Source: Vibrio sp. BS-M-Sm-2 | GTDB taxonomy: Bacteria; Pseudomonadota; Gammaproteobacteria; Enterobacterales; Vibrionaceae | Length of the DNA stretch: 64,000 nucleotides | Direction of reading: 5' to 3' | Assembly: GCF_041504345.1 (NCBI RefSeq) | Contig: NZ_CP167894.1 | Location: 682,001 to 746,000 of the forward strand | Shown here: positions 23,633 to 32,879 of the stretch, piece by piece | Position numbering within the stretch: position 1 is the first letter of the stretch | How the letters are laid out: every line of letters starts with the position of its first letter | Notes under the pieces: generated by a model | The model's input: only the letters and a program-made list of their open reading frames with translations | The model's database searches: none | What the model was told of the DNA's origin: nothing | Made by a program: the position numbers and the translations under genes

Positions 23633-24397
23633 ATGAATATTGGTTTAATAATCGCCTTAGTAGCCGTTCTTTTGGTGTTGGTTTTAGGCTACAACATCAT
23701 GCTTCAATACAAAGTTAAGGTAGAAACAGCGAAGAAACAGGAAGCATCTCGTTATCTAACCATTATTGACGGAACAGAAGAGCTGATTGGCAATGCTCAC
23801 CATATGCCGTTTAGCCAAGATCTTCTTATATGCTTAAACAATCGAATTCTAGATGCATTAGAAAACATGTATCAGCTCGATCCTAAAAACAAGCAGCTTG
23901 CCCAACGCATTGAAAGTGTAAAACAACAGATCACGCAACTTAAAGAGAACTACCAAGGTGGTGAAAGCACTACTTTCCGCGTGCCAAGCAGTGACAAGCA
24001 AGCAATCATGATGCTTAAGCTAGTTAAGCGCCTACGTGACACGGTACGTAACGAGCACAATAAAGGCCGCTTCGAGACTCAAGCTTATGTGGTTGAAAAC
24101 GCTCGTCTAGAGACGATTCAAATTCGCATCAACATCGAAAATGTTATCAAGCGTGCAAACGACTCGATTTCTCGCGGACAACCAGGAACGGCAATTCAGT
24201 TACTGCGTAAAGGTATTGACGCACTAGCCACCAAGAACGATTCATATTCAACTCAAGCAAAAGAAAAGCTTCAGCAGATGCTTAACGAGCTTGATCAGAA
24301 GCGCCAAGATAAAAACGCGCAAGATTTACAACAGATCGAATCTAAAGAACGTGATGACGACATGGATGCCCTCTTTGGTCAGAAGAAGAAATGGTAA
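23633..24397 (+). CDS. Membrane-anchored helical protein of unknown function
   Basis: This 254-residue protein has an N-terminal membrane segment (residues 3-22, IGLIIALVAVLLVLVLGYNI), then a long, highly charged helical and probably coiled-coil body facing the cytoplasm. Its tail has polar Gln/Asp repeats and ends DALFGQKKKW. A tetratricopeptide-like segment (about 175-200, RGQPGTAIQLLRKGIDALAT) is possible. Similar proteins are sometimes labelled 'DNA repair ATPase', but I see no Walker motif, so that label is unsupported here. It is a single gene, ATG at 23633, with a strong terminator, between cysB and miaE. Confidence 0.8.
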   Translation: MNIGLIIALVAVLLVLVLGYNIMLQYKVKVETAKKQEASRYLTIIDGTEELIGNAHHMPFSQDLLICLNNRILDALENMYQLDPKNKQLAQRIESVKQQITQLKENYQGGESTTFRVPSSDKQAIMMLKLVKRLRDTVRNEHNKGRFETQAYVVENARLETIQIRINIENVIKRANDSISRGQPGTAIQLLRKGIDALATKNDSYSTQAKEKLQQMLNELDQKRQDKNAQDLQQIESKERDDDMDALFGQKKKW

Positions 24398-24415
24398 CAG
24401 TCTAACTCAACACTT

Positions 24416-24453
24416 AAAGGCCGCCTTATTTACACAAATAGGCGGCCTTTTTT
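24416..24453 (+). terminator. Terminator after the helical membrane protein gene
   Basis: AAAGGCCGCCT and AGGCGGCCTTT form a long GC-rich stem with an AT-rich loop and a T6 tail, about 18 bases past the stop. Confidence 0.92.
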
Positions 24454-24538
24454 GTGCCTGTCGAATTTCCTTTCTCTGTATAGGGAGATCTCTTGAGCTG
24501 TGATAAAATCTCGCATTATCAACAAACTTGCCCTGACC

Positions 24539-25294
24539 ATGTATCAAGAATTATTAGATCCAATCCACTCTTTTCTTAAAGCTGAAACGCCAGATTCATG
24601 GATCGATGAAGCCAAAAAGCCTGAAAATCTGCACATCATTCTGCGCGACCACATGCTTTGTGAACTTAAGGCGGCACAGAGTGCTTTGTTCCTTATCCGC
24701 AAGTACGCCGTTGATAAAGAAAGTGCAAAGCAACTGAATGAATGGATTTTGCCATACGAGCAATTTGCTTACCGTCGTATCGGAGACTTAGAGTCTCTGC
24801 GTGGTAAAAGCAACGTATCCAAGCAAATCACAGCGAAAGAAGGCTGTAATTACGGTGCTGACCTGATCGATAAGATGGTACTACTGATCAAAGAAGAGCT
24901 GCATCACTTCTACCAAGTCATGGAGTTGATGGAGAAGAAAGGCGTGACTTACCAACCGATCGAGGCGGGTCGTTATGCTAAAGGCTTGATCAAACAAGTT
25001 AAGACTTACGAACCTGATGCTTTAGTTGATAAGCTTATCATCGGCGCGTTTATTGAAGCACGCTCTTGTGAACGTTTTGCAAAACTGGCCCCTTTCTTAG
25101 AAGAAGACATGGAGAAGTTTTACGTATCCCTACTTCGTTCAGAAGCTCGTCACTACCAAGATTACCTTGAGTTAGCAGAGCAAATCGCAGGTAAAGATAT
25201 CTCGGAACGTATCGCCCACTTCGCTCAAGTAGAAGCGGATCTGATCACCTCAGACGACAGCGACTTTAAATTCCACAGTGGCGCACCAGTATAA
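24539..25294 (+). CDS. miaE: tRNA-(ms2io6A) hydroxylase MiaE
   Basis: MiaE is a non-haem di-iron monooxygenase that hydroxylates ms2i6A at position 37 of tRNAs reading UNN codons. The four-helix-bundle iron ligands are recognisable in CELKAAQ, KEELHHF, IEARSCERF and SEARHYQDY. The start at ATG 24539 (MYQELLDPIHSFLK) matches the Salmonella protein; an upstream GTG at 24500 is poorly supported. The protein has 251 residues. MiaE is absent from E. coli K-12 but common in Vibrio. Its substrate is made by MiaA and MiaB, which are not in this window. Confidence 0.93.
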   Translation: MYQELLDPIHSFLKAETPDSWIDEAKKPENLHIILRDHMLCELKAAQSALFLIRKYAVDKESAKQLNEWILPYEQFAYRRIGDLESLRGKSNVSKQITAKEGCNYGADLIDKMVLLIKEELHHFYQVMELMEKKGVTYQPIEAGRYAKGLIKQVKTYEPDALVDKLIIGAFIEARSCERFAKLAPFLEEDMEKFYVSLLRSEARHYQDYLELAEQIAGKDISERIAHFAQVEADLITSDDSDFKFHSGAPV

Positions 25295-25325
25295 TCCGCT
25301 AAGAAAGCACGCTCCAATCCAAACA

Positions 25326-25354
25326 AAGAAGGCCAGCTATTTGCTGGCCTTCTT
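25326..25354. terminator. Bidirectional terminator between miaE and pyrF
   Basis: AAGAAGGCCAGC and GCTGGCCTTCTT form a perfect 12-bp stem with a five-base loop, with A/T tracts on both sides, between convergent genes. Confidence 0.92.
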
Positions 25355-25383
25355 ATTTGTTTCGCGCTAGCTATAAGAGAAAG

Positions 25384-26079
25384 TTAAGCTAGCGTGCCGT
25401 TGATCTCAGCAAGCACAGCAGCAGGGTCTACAGCTTGAGTAATTGGACGACCGATAACCAAGTAGTCAGAACCTGATTCAATCGCTTTAGAAGGCGTCAT
25501 GATGCGCTTCTGATCACCAACATCAGCGCCAACAGGGCGGATACCTGGAGTCACTAGTTTAAACTCCTGACCAAGCGCATCTTTCAATAAAGAAGCTTCT
25601 TGTGCTGAACACACCACACCGTCGAGACCAGAGTTTTTTGTAAGAGAAGCTAAACGCATCACTTGTTGCTGTGGTTCTAGATCCAACCCAATACCCGCTA
25701 GATCCGATTGCTCCATGCTCGTCAGTACTGTTACGCCAATCAGCAATGGACGATCTTTACCGTAAGGCTCCAAAATTTCGCGAGAAGCCGTCATCATGCG
25801 CTCACCGCCACTTGCGTGTACATTTACCATCCATACGCCTAGTTCAGCGGCTGCACGAACGGCTTTTGAACATGTGTTCGGGATATCGTGGAACTTTAGG
25901 TCCAAGAATACTGAAAAACCACGCTTGTGTAATTCACGAACAAACTCAGGACCAAACAGGGTGAACATCTCTTTACCCACTTTAAGGCGGCAAGATGCTG
26001 GGTCAATACGATCAACAAAGGCTAACGCATCCGCTTGGTTGTCATAATCCAAGGCTACAATGATTTTTTGGTCGTTCAT
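25384..26079 (-). CDS. pyrF: Orotidine 5'-phosphate decarboxylase
   Basis: PyrF makes UMP from OMP, the last step of de novo UMP synthesis. The TIM barrel shows [16 protein letters not shown] at the start, the catalytic Asp-Lys-Asp segment [19 protein letters not shown] and the phosphate loop TPGIRP. The 231-residue length is normal. It lies downstream of lapB on the same strand after a 126-base gap, the lapA-lapB-pyrF order of E. coli. Confidence 0.97.
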   Translation of the reverse strand: MNDQKIIVALDYDNQADALAFVDRIDPASCRLKVGKEMFTLFGPEFVRELHKRGFSVFLDLKFHDIPNTCSKAVRAAAELGVWMVNVHASGGERMMTASREILEPYGKDRPLLIGVTVLTSMEQSDLAGIGLDLEPQQQVMRLASLTKNSGLDGVVCSAQEASLLKDALGQEFKLVTPGIRPVGADVGDQKRIMTPSKAIESGSDYLVIGRPITQAVDPAAVLAEINGTLA

Positions 26080-26205
26080 TTCATCTCCTAACGCAGTTAA
26101 CTTTCTTAAAAAATATCTATCTACCCTTGCAGGCGATATATAACAGTCATAAAAATGCAGCCCGAAAGCTGCAATTAATAATTTGGTCTTTTAATGACCA
26201 CAAAT

Positions 26206-27381
26206 CTATTCACCATCCAACCCACGAATAGGCTTGATCGTTCCCCACCCCTTACATGAAGGGCAGTGCCAATACATTGAGTGTGTTGAGAATCCACACT
26301 GACGACAACGATAATGAGGCTTAACCTTAAGCTGTTCACCAACCATAGATTGAAGCGTAGTTAAACTTTCTTTTGCTCGACCTTCTTCGGCTTCTGCTAG
26401 GTGATAATCGATTAATCGATAAAAACCTTTCATAGTTGGGTTTTTGACAAGCTGCTTGGTCAGTAACTCTTGAGCAGAACCAATGTCTTCATGATGCGCG
26501 ACCAACTGAGCAAGCATCAATTCAGCGGATACACCGGCTTTATTCTGGATACACGCTTTAAGGAACTCGACCAGTAGCGCTTCTTGCCCAAGTTTGTGGT
26601 AACACTCAGCAAGGGTTGGCAACACCTCACTAATAAAATCGATATCTTGTTCGAGTACCGACTCCAGACAATCAATTGTCTTTTGGTAATCTTCATTCGC
26701 TAAGTGGAACTTACCTAAAGCAATACTGGCACGGACACATTTAGGGTCTTCAGAAAGCGCCTTCTTGAAGTGCTGAAGTGCTTTTGAGCGATTGCCATCA
26801 GCTTGTTCCTGCATCGCAAGTTCACACCAAAAATGCGCTACTGTCGCACGCATCTTCATTTTCTTCTTACCAAGCTTAACGAGGATATTTCCGTAATGGA
26901 TAGCCTTATTCCACTCTCGAGTTTGCTGATAAATAGCAACTAACTGCTGCAAAGCACCCTCTTTGTGGTCGGGTTCTTCTACAAGCTGTTCAAAGATTTT
27001 TTCGGCGCGATCAAGAAAACCAGAGACCATGTAGTCTTTAGCTAATTGTTGCAGTGCGAGATTTTTCTGGTCGAGAGTAAGCCCCGAGCGGGAGATAAGA
27101 TTTTGGTGAATACGAATAGCGCGGTCGACTTCGCCTCTTGAGCGGAACAAGTTGCCCAAAGCCAAGTGAGTATCAATGGTTTCATTGTCTACTTGAAGTA
27201 GTTCAATGAAGTGATCAACCGCTTTGTCAGATTGGTCTGACAGTAATAGGTTCAAACCCGTCACGTATTGACGGGAGATCTGGTGTGATTGCTTTTGTTT
27301 TTCTTGCTGAGCATTACGATTACCCATATACCAACCATAAGCGGCTGCGATGGGCAAAAGTAAGAACAGTAACTCTAACAT
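26206..27381 (-). CDS. lapB: Lipopolysaccharide assembly protein B
   Basis: LapB (YciM) is an inner-membrane adaptor that helps FtsH degrade LpxC and so limits LPS synthesis. MLELLFLLLPIAAAYGWYMG is the N-terminal membrane anchor. Several TPR repeats fill residues about 35-340. The rubredoxin-type zinc site CRQCG...CPSC is at the C-terminus, ending KPIRGLDGE as in E. coli. I use ATG 27381 instead of the TTG one codon earlier. The protein has 391 residues. It follows lapA by 12 bases, so the two are cotranscribed. Confidence 0.96.
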   Translation of the reverse strand: MLELLFLLLPIAAAYGWYMGNRNAQQEKQKQSHQISRQYVTGLNLLLSDQSDKAVDHFIELLQVDNETIDTHLALGNLFRSRGEVDRAIRIHQNLISRSGLTLDQKNLALQQLAKDYMVSGFLDRAEKIFEQLVEEPDHKEGALQQLVAIYQQTREWNKAIHYGNILVKLGKKKMKMRATVAHFWCELAMQEQADGNRSKALQHFKKALSEDPKCVRASIALGKFHLANEDYQKTIDCLESVLEQDIDFISEVLPTLAECYHKLGQEALLVEFLKACIQNKAGVSAELMLAQLVAHHEDIGSAQELLTKQLVKNPTMKGFYRLIDYHLAEAEEGRAKESLTTLQSMVGEQLKVKPHYRCRQCGFSTHSMYWHCPSCKGWGTIKPIRGLDGE

Positions 27382-27393
27382 CAAATATAGCCT

Positions 27394-27666
27394 TTAAGCT
27401 TTAGTATCAGCAGCGACCTGCTTTGATTGCTTATTGAGTTGCTTCTTCAAGCGATGAATTTTTAGCTGAGACCGCATGTGCATATTGCCAAAGACTAACC
27501 AAGCAAGGCCGAAGCCTGAAACGAACACAACGCCTAGTAAACTTGATAGATGGAAGTCACCTTGCGCTAGCAGATAGTTGAAATTCACAGTTGTTTGGTT
27601 TTGAGAGCCTAAAGCCAGTGCAATTAGGAAAAGTGCGATAACGGCGACTATTTTTATAATTTTCAT
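27394..27666 (-). CDS. lapA: Lipopolysaccharide assembly protein A (LapA/YciS family)
   Basis: This 90-residue protein has two hydrophobic segments (residues 5-22 and about 42-62) and a basic, coiled-coil C-terminus (SQLKIHRLKKQLNKQSKQ), the DUF1049/LapA layout. It works with LapB at the inner membrane in control of LPS assembly. It lies 12 bases upstream of lapB and behind the ihfB terminator. Confidence 0.92.
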   Translation of the reverse strand: MKIIKIVAVIALFLIALALGSQNQTTVNFNYLLAQGDFHLSSLLGVVFVSGFGLAWLVFGNMHMRSQLKIHRLKKQLNKQSKQVAADTKA

Positions 27667-27744
27667 AGTTCATCACTCATTGGTTAGTTAGCTGTACGAT
27701 TATGCAGGAAAATTACTAATCAGACCACCATATTATGGTCATAA

Positions 27745-27776
27745 AAAAGCGGCATACATTATAGTATGCCGCTTTT
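27745..27776 (-). terminator. Terminator of ihfB
   Basis: AAAAGCGGCATAC and GTATGCCGCTTTT form a perfect 13-bp stem with loop ATTATA and a T run on the minus strand, 19 bases past the ihfB stop. Confidence 0.93.
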
Positions 27777-27795
27777 CTTAATTCCGATAAGTAGG

Positions 27796-28080
27796 CTACA
27801 GTCCTGAGTTTACTCGTTCACGTAGCTCTTTACCTGGTTTAAAGTGAGGAACGTATTTGCCTTCCAACTCAACCTTGTCACCAGTTTTAGGATTACGTCC
27901 AACACGAGGCTCACGGTAATGCAGAGAAAAGCTGCCAAAGCCGCGAATTTCGATTCGATCACCACTTTCTAGTGTTGAAGCCATGTGCTCTAAAATGTCT
28001 TTTACAGCGTCTTCAATTTCTTTTGCAGAAAGATGCGTTTGCTCAGCGCATAGTCTTTCAATCAATTCAGACTTAGTCAT
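27796..28080 (-). CDS. ihfB: Integration host factor subunit beta
   Basis: IHF-beta pairs with IhfA to bend DNA by about 160 degrees. The HU/IHF fold is complete: [20 protein letters not shown], the core [15 protein letters not shown] and the beta-arm motif [13 protein letters not shown] with the intercalating proline. At 94 residues it is full length. It lies 120 bases after rpsA behind a terminator, the conserved cmk-rpsA-ihfB order, so it probably has its own promoter in addition to readthrough. Confidence 0.97.
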   Translation of the reverse strand: MTKSELIERLCAEQTHLSAKEIEDAVKDILEHMASTLESGDRIEIRGFGSFSLHYREPRVGRNPKTGDKVELEGKYVPHFKPGKELRERVNSGL

Positions 28081-28135
28081 AGTTACCCTCGTTGGTTTTC
28101 TTTTTAGAAATTATAGACCTATCGGAAAAATAAGC

Positions 28136-28162
28136 AAAAAAAAGGAGCCTTACGGCTCCTTT
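28136..28162 (-). terminator. Terminator of rpsA
   Basis: AAAGGAGCC and GGCTCCTTT pair around TTAC and run into eight T residues on the minus strand, about 39 bases past the rpsA stop. Confidence 0.92.
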
Positions 28163-28200
28163 CTTGGCTAGATAGCTATAATTCTCTTAATGAGAAGCTA

Positions 28201-29871
28201 TTATTCGCCTTTAGCAGCTTTGAATGCGTCTGCCATTGCGTTACCGAACGCGCCTTCTTCAGACTTGTTCAGTGAAGCCATTGCTTCTTGCTCATCAGCT
28301 TCATCTTTAGCTTTGATAGATAGGTTGATTACGCGGTTCTTACGGTCTACACCAGTGAACTTCGCTTCAACGCTGTCGCCAACGCTTAGGATTAGAGATG
28401 CATCTTCGATACGGTCGCGAGAAACTTCAGAAGCGCGGATGTAACCTTCAACGCCTTCGATTAGCTCGATAGTAGCGCCTTTCGCGTCAACTGCAGTAAC
28501 AGTACCGTTTACAAGAACACCTTTCTTGTTGTCAGCAACGTATGCGTTGAACGGGTCGTTTTCCATTTGCTTAACGCCAAGAGAAATACGCTCACGCTCT
28601 GCATCTACTGCTAGAACAACAGCAGAGATTTCGTCGCCTTTCTTGTATTCACGTACAGCTTCTTCGCCTGCAGCGTTCCAAGAAATGTCAGATAGGTGTA
28701 CTAGACCGTCGATACCGCCTTCTAGACCGATGAAGATACCAAAGTCAGTGATAGACTTGATCTTACCAGTAACTTTGTCGCCCTTAGCTTGCATTTCTGC
28801 AAATGACTGCCATGGGTTAGCTTTACACTGTTTCAGACCTAGAGAGATACGACGACGCTCTTCGTCGATATCAAGAACCATAACCTCAACTTCGTCGCCA
28901 ACATTAACAACTTTAGAAGGGTGGATGTTCTTGTTAGTCCAATCCATTTCAGAAACGTGTACTAGACCTTCAACGCCTTCTTCGATTTCAACGAAGCAGC
29001 CGTAGTCAGTTAGGTTTGTAACACGACCAGAAAGCTTGTGACCTTCTGGGTAACGCTTAGCGATTGCTACCCATGGATCTTCGCCTAGTTGCTTAAGACC
29101 TAGTGAAACACGAGTGCGCTCACGATCGAACTTAAGAACTTTAACTAGGATTTCGTCACCAACGTTAACGATCTCTGATGGGTGCTTAACGCGCTTCCAA
29201 GCCATATCTGTGATATGTAGAAGACCGTCAACACCGCCAAGGTCAACGAATGCACCGTAGTCAGTAAGGTTCTTAACGATACCTTTAACTTCAGTACCTT
29301 CTTGTAGAGTTTCAAGAAGTTCGTCACGCTCAACACTGTTTTCAGATTCGATAACAGCACGACGAGAAACAACAACGTTGTTACGCTTCTGGTCTAGCTT
29401 GATTACTTTGAACTCTAGCTCTTTGTTTTCTAGGTGAGCAGTGTCACGGATAGGACGTACGTCTACTAGAGAACCTGGAAGGAAAGCACGGATACCGTTA
29501 AGTTCAACAGTGAAACCGCCTTTAACTTTACCGTTGATGATACCAACAACAGTTTCAGCTTCTTCGCAAGCTTTCTCAAGTACGATCCAAGCTTCGTGAC
29601 GCTTAGCTTTCTCACGAGAAAGTTGAGTCTCACCGAAACCATCTTCAACAGCGTCTAGAGCTACGTCTACTTCAGCACCAACTTCAACTTCAAGTTCGCC
29701 AGCAGCGTTCTTGAATTGTTCAGCAGGGATAGCAGATTCAGACTTAAGACCAGCGTCTACAAGAACGAAACCGTTCTCGATAGCTACTACAGTACCTTTA
29801 ACGATGCTGCCTTGTTGGAATTCAGTTTCAGATAGAAACTCTTCAAAGAGTTGAGCAAAAGATTCAGTCAT
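28201..29871 (-). CDS. rpsA: 30S ribosomal protein S1
   Basis: S1 unfolds mRNA and docks it on the 30S subunit. The 556-residue protein carries six S1 (OB-fold) repeats. The first two bind the ribosome; the later four bind RNA and show recurring motifs such as [18 protein letters not shown] and [19 protein letters not shown]. Length and order match E. coli S1 (557). It is downstream of cmk and has a structured leader likely used for autoregulation. Confidence 0.98.
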   Translation of the reverse strand: MTESFAQLFEEFLSETEFQQGSIVKGTVVAIENGFVLVDAGLKSESAIPAEQFKNAAGELEVEVGAEVDVALDAVEDGFGETQLSREKAKRHEAWIVLEKACEEAETVVGIINGKVKGGFTVELNGIRAFLPGSLVDVRPIRDTAHLENKELEFKVIKLDQKRNNVVVSRRAVIESENSVERDELLETLQEGTEVKGIVKNLTDYGAFVDLGGVDGLLHITDMAWKRVKHPSEIVNVGDEILVKVLKFDRERTRVSLGLKQLGEDPWVAIAKRYPEGHKLSGRVTNLTDYGCFVEIEEGVEGLVHVSEMDWTNKNIHPSKVVNVGDEVEVMVLDIDEERRRISLGLKQCKANPWQSFAEMQAKGDKVTGKIKSITDFGIFIGLEGGIDGLVHLSDISWNAAGEEAVREYKKGDEISAVVLAVDAERERISLGVKQMENDPFNAYVADNKKGVLVNGTVTAVDAKGATIELIEGVEGYIRASEVSRDRIEDASLILSVGDSVEAKFTGVDRKNRVINLSIKAKDEADEQEAMASLNKSEEGAFGNAMADAFKAAKGE

Positions 29872-29884
29872 TATTTAATCTTCA

Positions 29885-29976
29885 ATAATTAAACGTCCAT
29901 GGGTATCCTACCGCATGGGGTTGATAAATTCGCCGGTCATCATCCTTGCGACCAACGTTCGTACTAGCTCGGCGAA
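29885..29976 (-). promoter_or_regulatory. Structured rpsA leader, possible S1 autoregulatory element
   Basis: The minus-strand leader can form a first stem-loop closed by TTCGCC/GGCGAA, with an inner GGTC/GACC stem whose loop contains AGGA. A second, CCATG/CATGG, has a loop also containing AGGA. GGA-bearing hairpins in front of rpsA fit the known S1 translational autocontrol in gammaproteobacteria. The pairing was done by eye. Confidence 0.5.
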
Positions 29977-29977
29977 A

Positions 29978-30658
29978 TTACCCAGCCAGTTTCGATTCAA
30001 TATAGTGTAGTGCTTTTTCTACTACCTGCTCAATATTCATTGAGGTGGAGTCAAGCACTAGAGCATCCTCTGCTGGGCGAAGTGGCGCCACTGGGCGATT
30101 ACGATCTCGATCGTCTCGCTCTTGGATCTCGCTCAAAAGGTCGTCAAATTTAACATCTAACCCCTTCTGTTGCAACTGTTTAAGGCGGCGACTCGCACGC
30201 TCTTCAGCACTTGCATCTAAAAATATTTTCGCTTCAGCTTCAGGAAACACAACCGTTCCCATGTCACGGCCATCTGCAACCAAACCAGGCGCGGCGCTGA
30301 ATGCACGTTGACGACGAAGCAGTGCTTCACGAACGCGAGGTAAAGCAGCAACTTTTGAAGCCGCCATGCCCGTCTCTTCTTTACGAAGTTCACCAGACAC
30401 ATCTTCACCTTCTAGTATAACCTTAACTAAGTCGCCTTCAGCAATAAACTGCACGTCTAAGTGTGTAGCAAGCGGTACTAAAGCATCTTCTGATTCAGTA
30501 TCCACACCATGGTGAATTGCCGCTAAAGCCAATACGCGATAGATCGCGCCTGAGTCTAGAAGATGAAAGCCTAGCTTATCTGCTAGCAACATACACAGGG
30601 TACCTTTACCTGCACCACTTGGTCCATCAACCGTAATCACTGGGCTTTGAGAAGGCAT
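29978..30658 (-). CDS. cmk: Cytidylate kinase
   Basis: Cmk phosphorylates CMP and dCMP. The P-loop GPSGAGKGT is near residues 12-20, the CMP-binding insert lies in the middle ([20 protein letters not shown]), and [21 protein letters not shown] is nearly invariant in the family. The 226-residue length is normal. It is the first gene of the cmk-rpsA-ihfB series, and the stop is about 106 bases before the rpsA ATG. Confidence 0.97.
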   Translation of the reverse strand: MPSQSPVITVDGPSGAGKGTLCMLLADKLGFHLLDSGAIYRVLALAAIHHGVDTESEDALVPLATHLDVQFIAEGDLVKVILEGEDVSGELRKEETGMAASKVAALPRVREALLRRQRAFSAAPGLVADGRDMGTVVFPEAEAKIFLDASAEERASRRLKQLQQKGLDVKFDDLLSEIQERDDRDRNRPVAPLRPAEDALVLDSTSMNIEQVVEKALHYIESKLAG

Positions 30659-30882
30659 CTTTTACTCCACGTTTTGTCGTAAGTTTTATTCTGTACTAGC
30701 GATTCGCCACTACTTTATAGGCGGCATATTATAGAGAAAAATTGAAAGTCGAGCGAGGTAAATCTCAGATAATTCCGTGTTGATGATGCATAAACCAATG
30801 CAACCGACTCAATATCCGTTTGCTTAGGTCAATCAGACACGCATCCGCTTTTCGATAGCGTACTTTTCGATAGATAGAAAAA

Positions 30883-30903
30883 AGCCTCGCAACAAGCAAG
30901 GCT
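30883..30903 (-). terminator. Terminator of the comEC-msbA-lpxK-ycaR-kdsB block
   Basis: On the minus strand AGCCTTGC and GCGAGGCT pair (one U-G) around TTGTT and are followed by TTTTTTC, about 48 bases past the kdsB stop. Confidence 0.85.
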
Positions 30904-30951
30904 CATGATTTTGCATTTTTGTAGAGCAAAGAAGTAGTCGCTCAAAGAAGC

Positions 30952-31698
30952 TTAGCCAATAATAGCTCGAACCGCTTCAAGGTCTTCAGGCGTATCAACA
31001 CCAGCAGCTGGTGCTTCAGCCGCAACATCTACATGGATTTTTTCACCGTACCAAAGCACTCGTAATTGCTCTAGGCACTCAATACGCTCAAGAGTACTTG
31101 GTTCCCAGTTGATGTAGGTATTGATGAAACCCGCTCGATAAGCATAGATACCAATATGACGCAGCAAAGGAGATTCCGCTGCAGTACCGTTGTTCGCGTA
31201 AGCATCGCGATCCCAAGGGATGGTTGCTCGGCTGAAATACAAGGCATAACCGTCTTTATCGGTTACAACTTTAACGGCGTTAGGGTTAAACACTTCATCA
31301 GCATGAGTGATTTCCACACCTAACGTTGCCATCGGAGCAGTACTGTTCGCAAGATTGTTCGCAACCTGATTAATGATCGCAGGTGGGATAAGTGGCTCAT
31401 CACCCTGAACATTCACGATTATATGATCATCAGGAATATTCATAACTTCAATCACTTCAGCTAGGCGCTCAGTGCCTGACTCATGATTCGGTGATGTCAT
31501 ACAAACGGTCGCACCAAATGCTTTAGCCGCTTTTTCAACTCGAGCGTCGTCGGTAGCGATAATAACGTTATCGGCACCCGCCTTCATTGACTGTTCGTAT
31601 ACCCATTGAATCATCGGCTTGCCACCAATGTCAGCAAGTGGCTTTCCTGGTAAACGGCTCGATTGATATCTTGCAGGTATAACAACCGTATAAGACAT
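30952..31698 (-). CDS. kdsB: 3-deoxy-manno-octulosonate cytidylyltransferase
   Basis: KdsB activates Kdo as CMP-Kdo for LPS inner-core synthesis. The nucleotidyltransferase start [20 protein letters not shown] and [12 protein letters not shown] (metal/nucleotide binding) are diagnostic. At 248 residues it is full length. Its ATG overlaps the stop of the preceding small gene as TAATG, so translation is coupled. Confidence 0.97.
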   Translation of the reverse strand: MSYTVVIPARYQSSRLPGKPLADIGGKPMIQWVYEQSMKAGADNVIIATDDARVEKAAKAFGATVCMTSPNHESGTERLAEVIEVMNIPDDHIIVNVQGDEPLIPPAIINQVANNLANSTAPMATLGVEITHADEVFNPNAVKVVTDKDGYALYFSRATIPWDRDAYANNGTAAESPLLRHIGIYAYRAGFINTYINWEPSTLERIECLEQLRVLWYGEKIHVDVAAEAPAAGVDTPEDLEAVRAIIG

Positions 31699-31877
31699 TA
31701 CTTACCCTCATCCATAGAAACGGTGCGAGCTTCAGGTTCTAAAAGAACAGGAATACCCTCTTTAATTGGGTAAGCAAGGCGATCAATTTTACAAACAAGC
31801 TCTTGCTTATCCTTGTCAAAAGTTAGTTTACCTTTACATACAGGGCAAGCAACGATCTCAAGTAGACGGTGATCCAT
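31698..31877 (-). CDS. ycaR: Trm112-like zinc-ribbon small protein (YcaR family)
   Basis: This 59-residue protein reads [20 protein letters not shown] at the start, with CPVC and a later VCK, and the [12 protein letters not shown] motif of the Trm112/YcaR (UPF0434) family. The function in bacteria is uncertain; eukaryotic Trm112 activates methyltransferases. It overlaps the end of lpxK by 20 bases and its stop overlaps the kdsB start by one base (TAATG). The lpxK-ycaR-kdsB arrangement is the conserved one. The clean frame, tight packing and family match make it certain despite its size. Confidence 0.92.
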   Translation of the reverse strand: MDHRLLEIVACPVCKGKLTFDKDKQELVCKIDRLAYPIKEGIPVLLEPEARTVSMDEGK

Positions 31878-32865
31878 AGTATTCCATAACCTCTTTTATT
31901 CTTTTTAAAATTTGCTGTTGCGAACCTTCATCAAACTGCGCAGAAACTGGAAGATACCACCAGTTGTCTTGAGCATATTCCTCGCATTTTACAGCGTCTT
32001 TTTCTGTCATAATCAGATTCATGCCTTTCTTAGCTAAGGCATGAAGTTCATCTTTATCAAAATCTTGGTGGTCGGCGAAGCCCTGTGTGAAAACCACATC
32101 ACCATCAAGATCGTTTAATGTTTTAAAAAAGCGTGGCGGATGACCTATTCCAGCAAAAGCCACAAGCTTCTGCAGTTCTGCTACCGATATTTTCTGACCA
32201 GTTTTTAGATTCACAGCTTGGCTTGGTTGCAAAGACATTGAAAACTCTCGCCCTTGCTCCTTTCCGCCATTATTAATCAAGAAATCTACATCATCCAAAC
32301 GTGATACTGGCTCTCGTAATGGACCGAGTGGAATCAAACACTCATTACCAAAACGTCTTGCACCATCGATAACTGAAAATTCAATGTCACGTTCAAGCGC
32401 ATAATGCTGGAGACCATCATCAGTGATGATGACATTAACACCTTCACTCAACAAAGCCTTTACTGCATTCGCCCGTACAGGGTCAACCGCAACAGGACAA
32501 CCAGTTCGCTTTCGAATCAAACGAGGTTCATCACCCGAATATTCGGCTGGTGTATTTTCATCTAGTACGAGTGGATAGCTTGGCGCTTTAGCTCCATAAC
32601 CTCGCGACACCACACCTGGTTTAAAGCCGTTAGCTTGCAACATCTCAACCAACCAAATCACAACTGGTGTTTTACCATTACCGCCAGCGGTAATATTACC
32701 AACAACAATTACTGGCAGTGGTGGACGGTAGGTTTCTTTCTTCCCCGATAGATAAGCGTCACGACGTTGACCGCTGATCATTTTGAACAGCAGACTCAGT
32801 GGCCACAATAGCGGCCAGAGAAGATATTTCAAAGGGTGATTGTTAAACCAAATCTTTTCGATCAC
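31858..32865 (-). CDS. lpxK: Tetraacyldisaccharide 4'-kinase
   Basis: LpxK phosphorylates the lipid A disaccharide at 4', making lipid IVA on the inner face of the inner membrane. An N-terminal hydrophobic helix (about residues 13-30) anchors it. The P-loop lies in [19 protein letters not shown], and the catalytic region ITDDGLQHY follows. The 335-residue length is normal. It starts 14 bases after msbA, the enzyme's downstream transporter. Confidence 0.95.
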   Translation of the reverse strand: MIEKIWFNNHPLKYLLWPLLWPLSLLFKMISGQRRDAYLSGKKETYRPPLPVIVVGNITAGGNGKTPVVIWLVEMLQANGFKPGVVSRGYGAKAPSYPLVLDENTPAEYSGDEPRLIRKRTGCPVAVDPVRANAVKALLSEGVNVIITDDGLQHYALERDIEFSVIDGARRFGNECLIPLGPLREPVSRLDDVDFLINNGGKEQGREFSMSLQPSQAVNLKTGQKISVAELQKLVAFAGIGHPPRFFKTLNDLDGDVVFTQGFADHQDFDKDELHALAKKGMNLIMTEKDAVKCEEYAQDNWWYLPVSAQFDEGSQQQILKRIKEVMEYYGSPST

Positions 32866-32879
32866 AACAAGACCTAATC

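Noticed and set aside
26101..26160. LexA-like CTGT...CAG sequence in the pyrF upstream region
   Set aside because: The spacing and the second half do not fit CTGT-N8-ACAG.
28526..29005. 159-codon plus-strand open frame inside rpsA
   Set aside because: It is antisense to highly conserved S1 repeats and arises from the codon bias of that gene.
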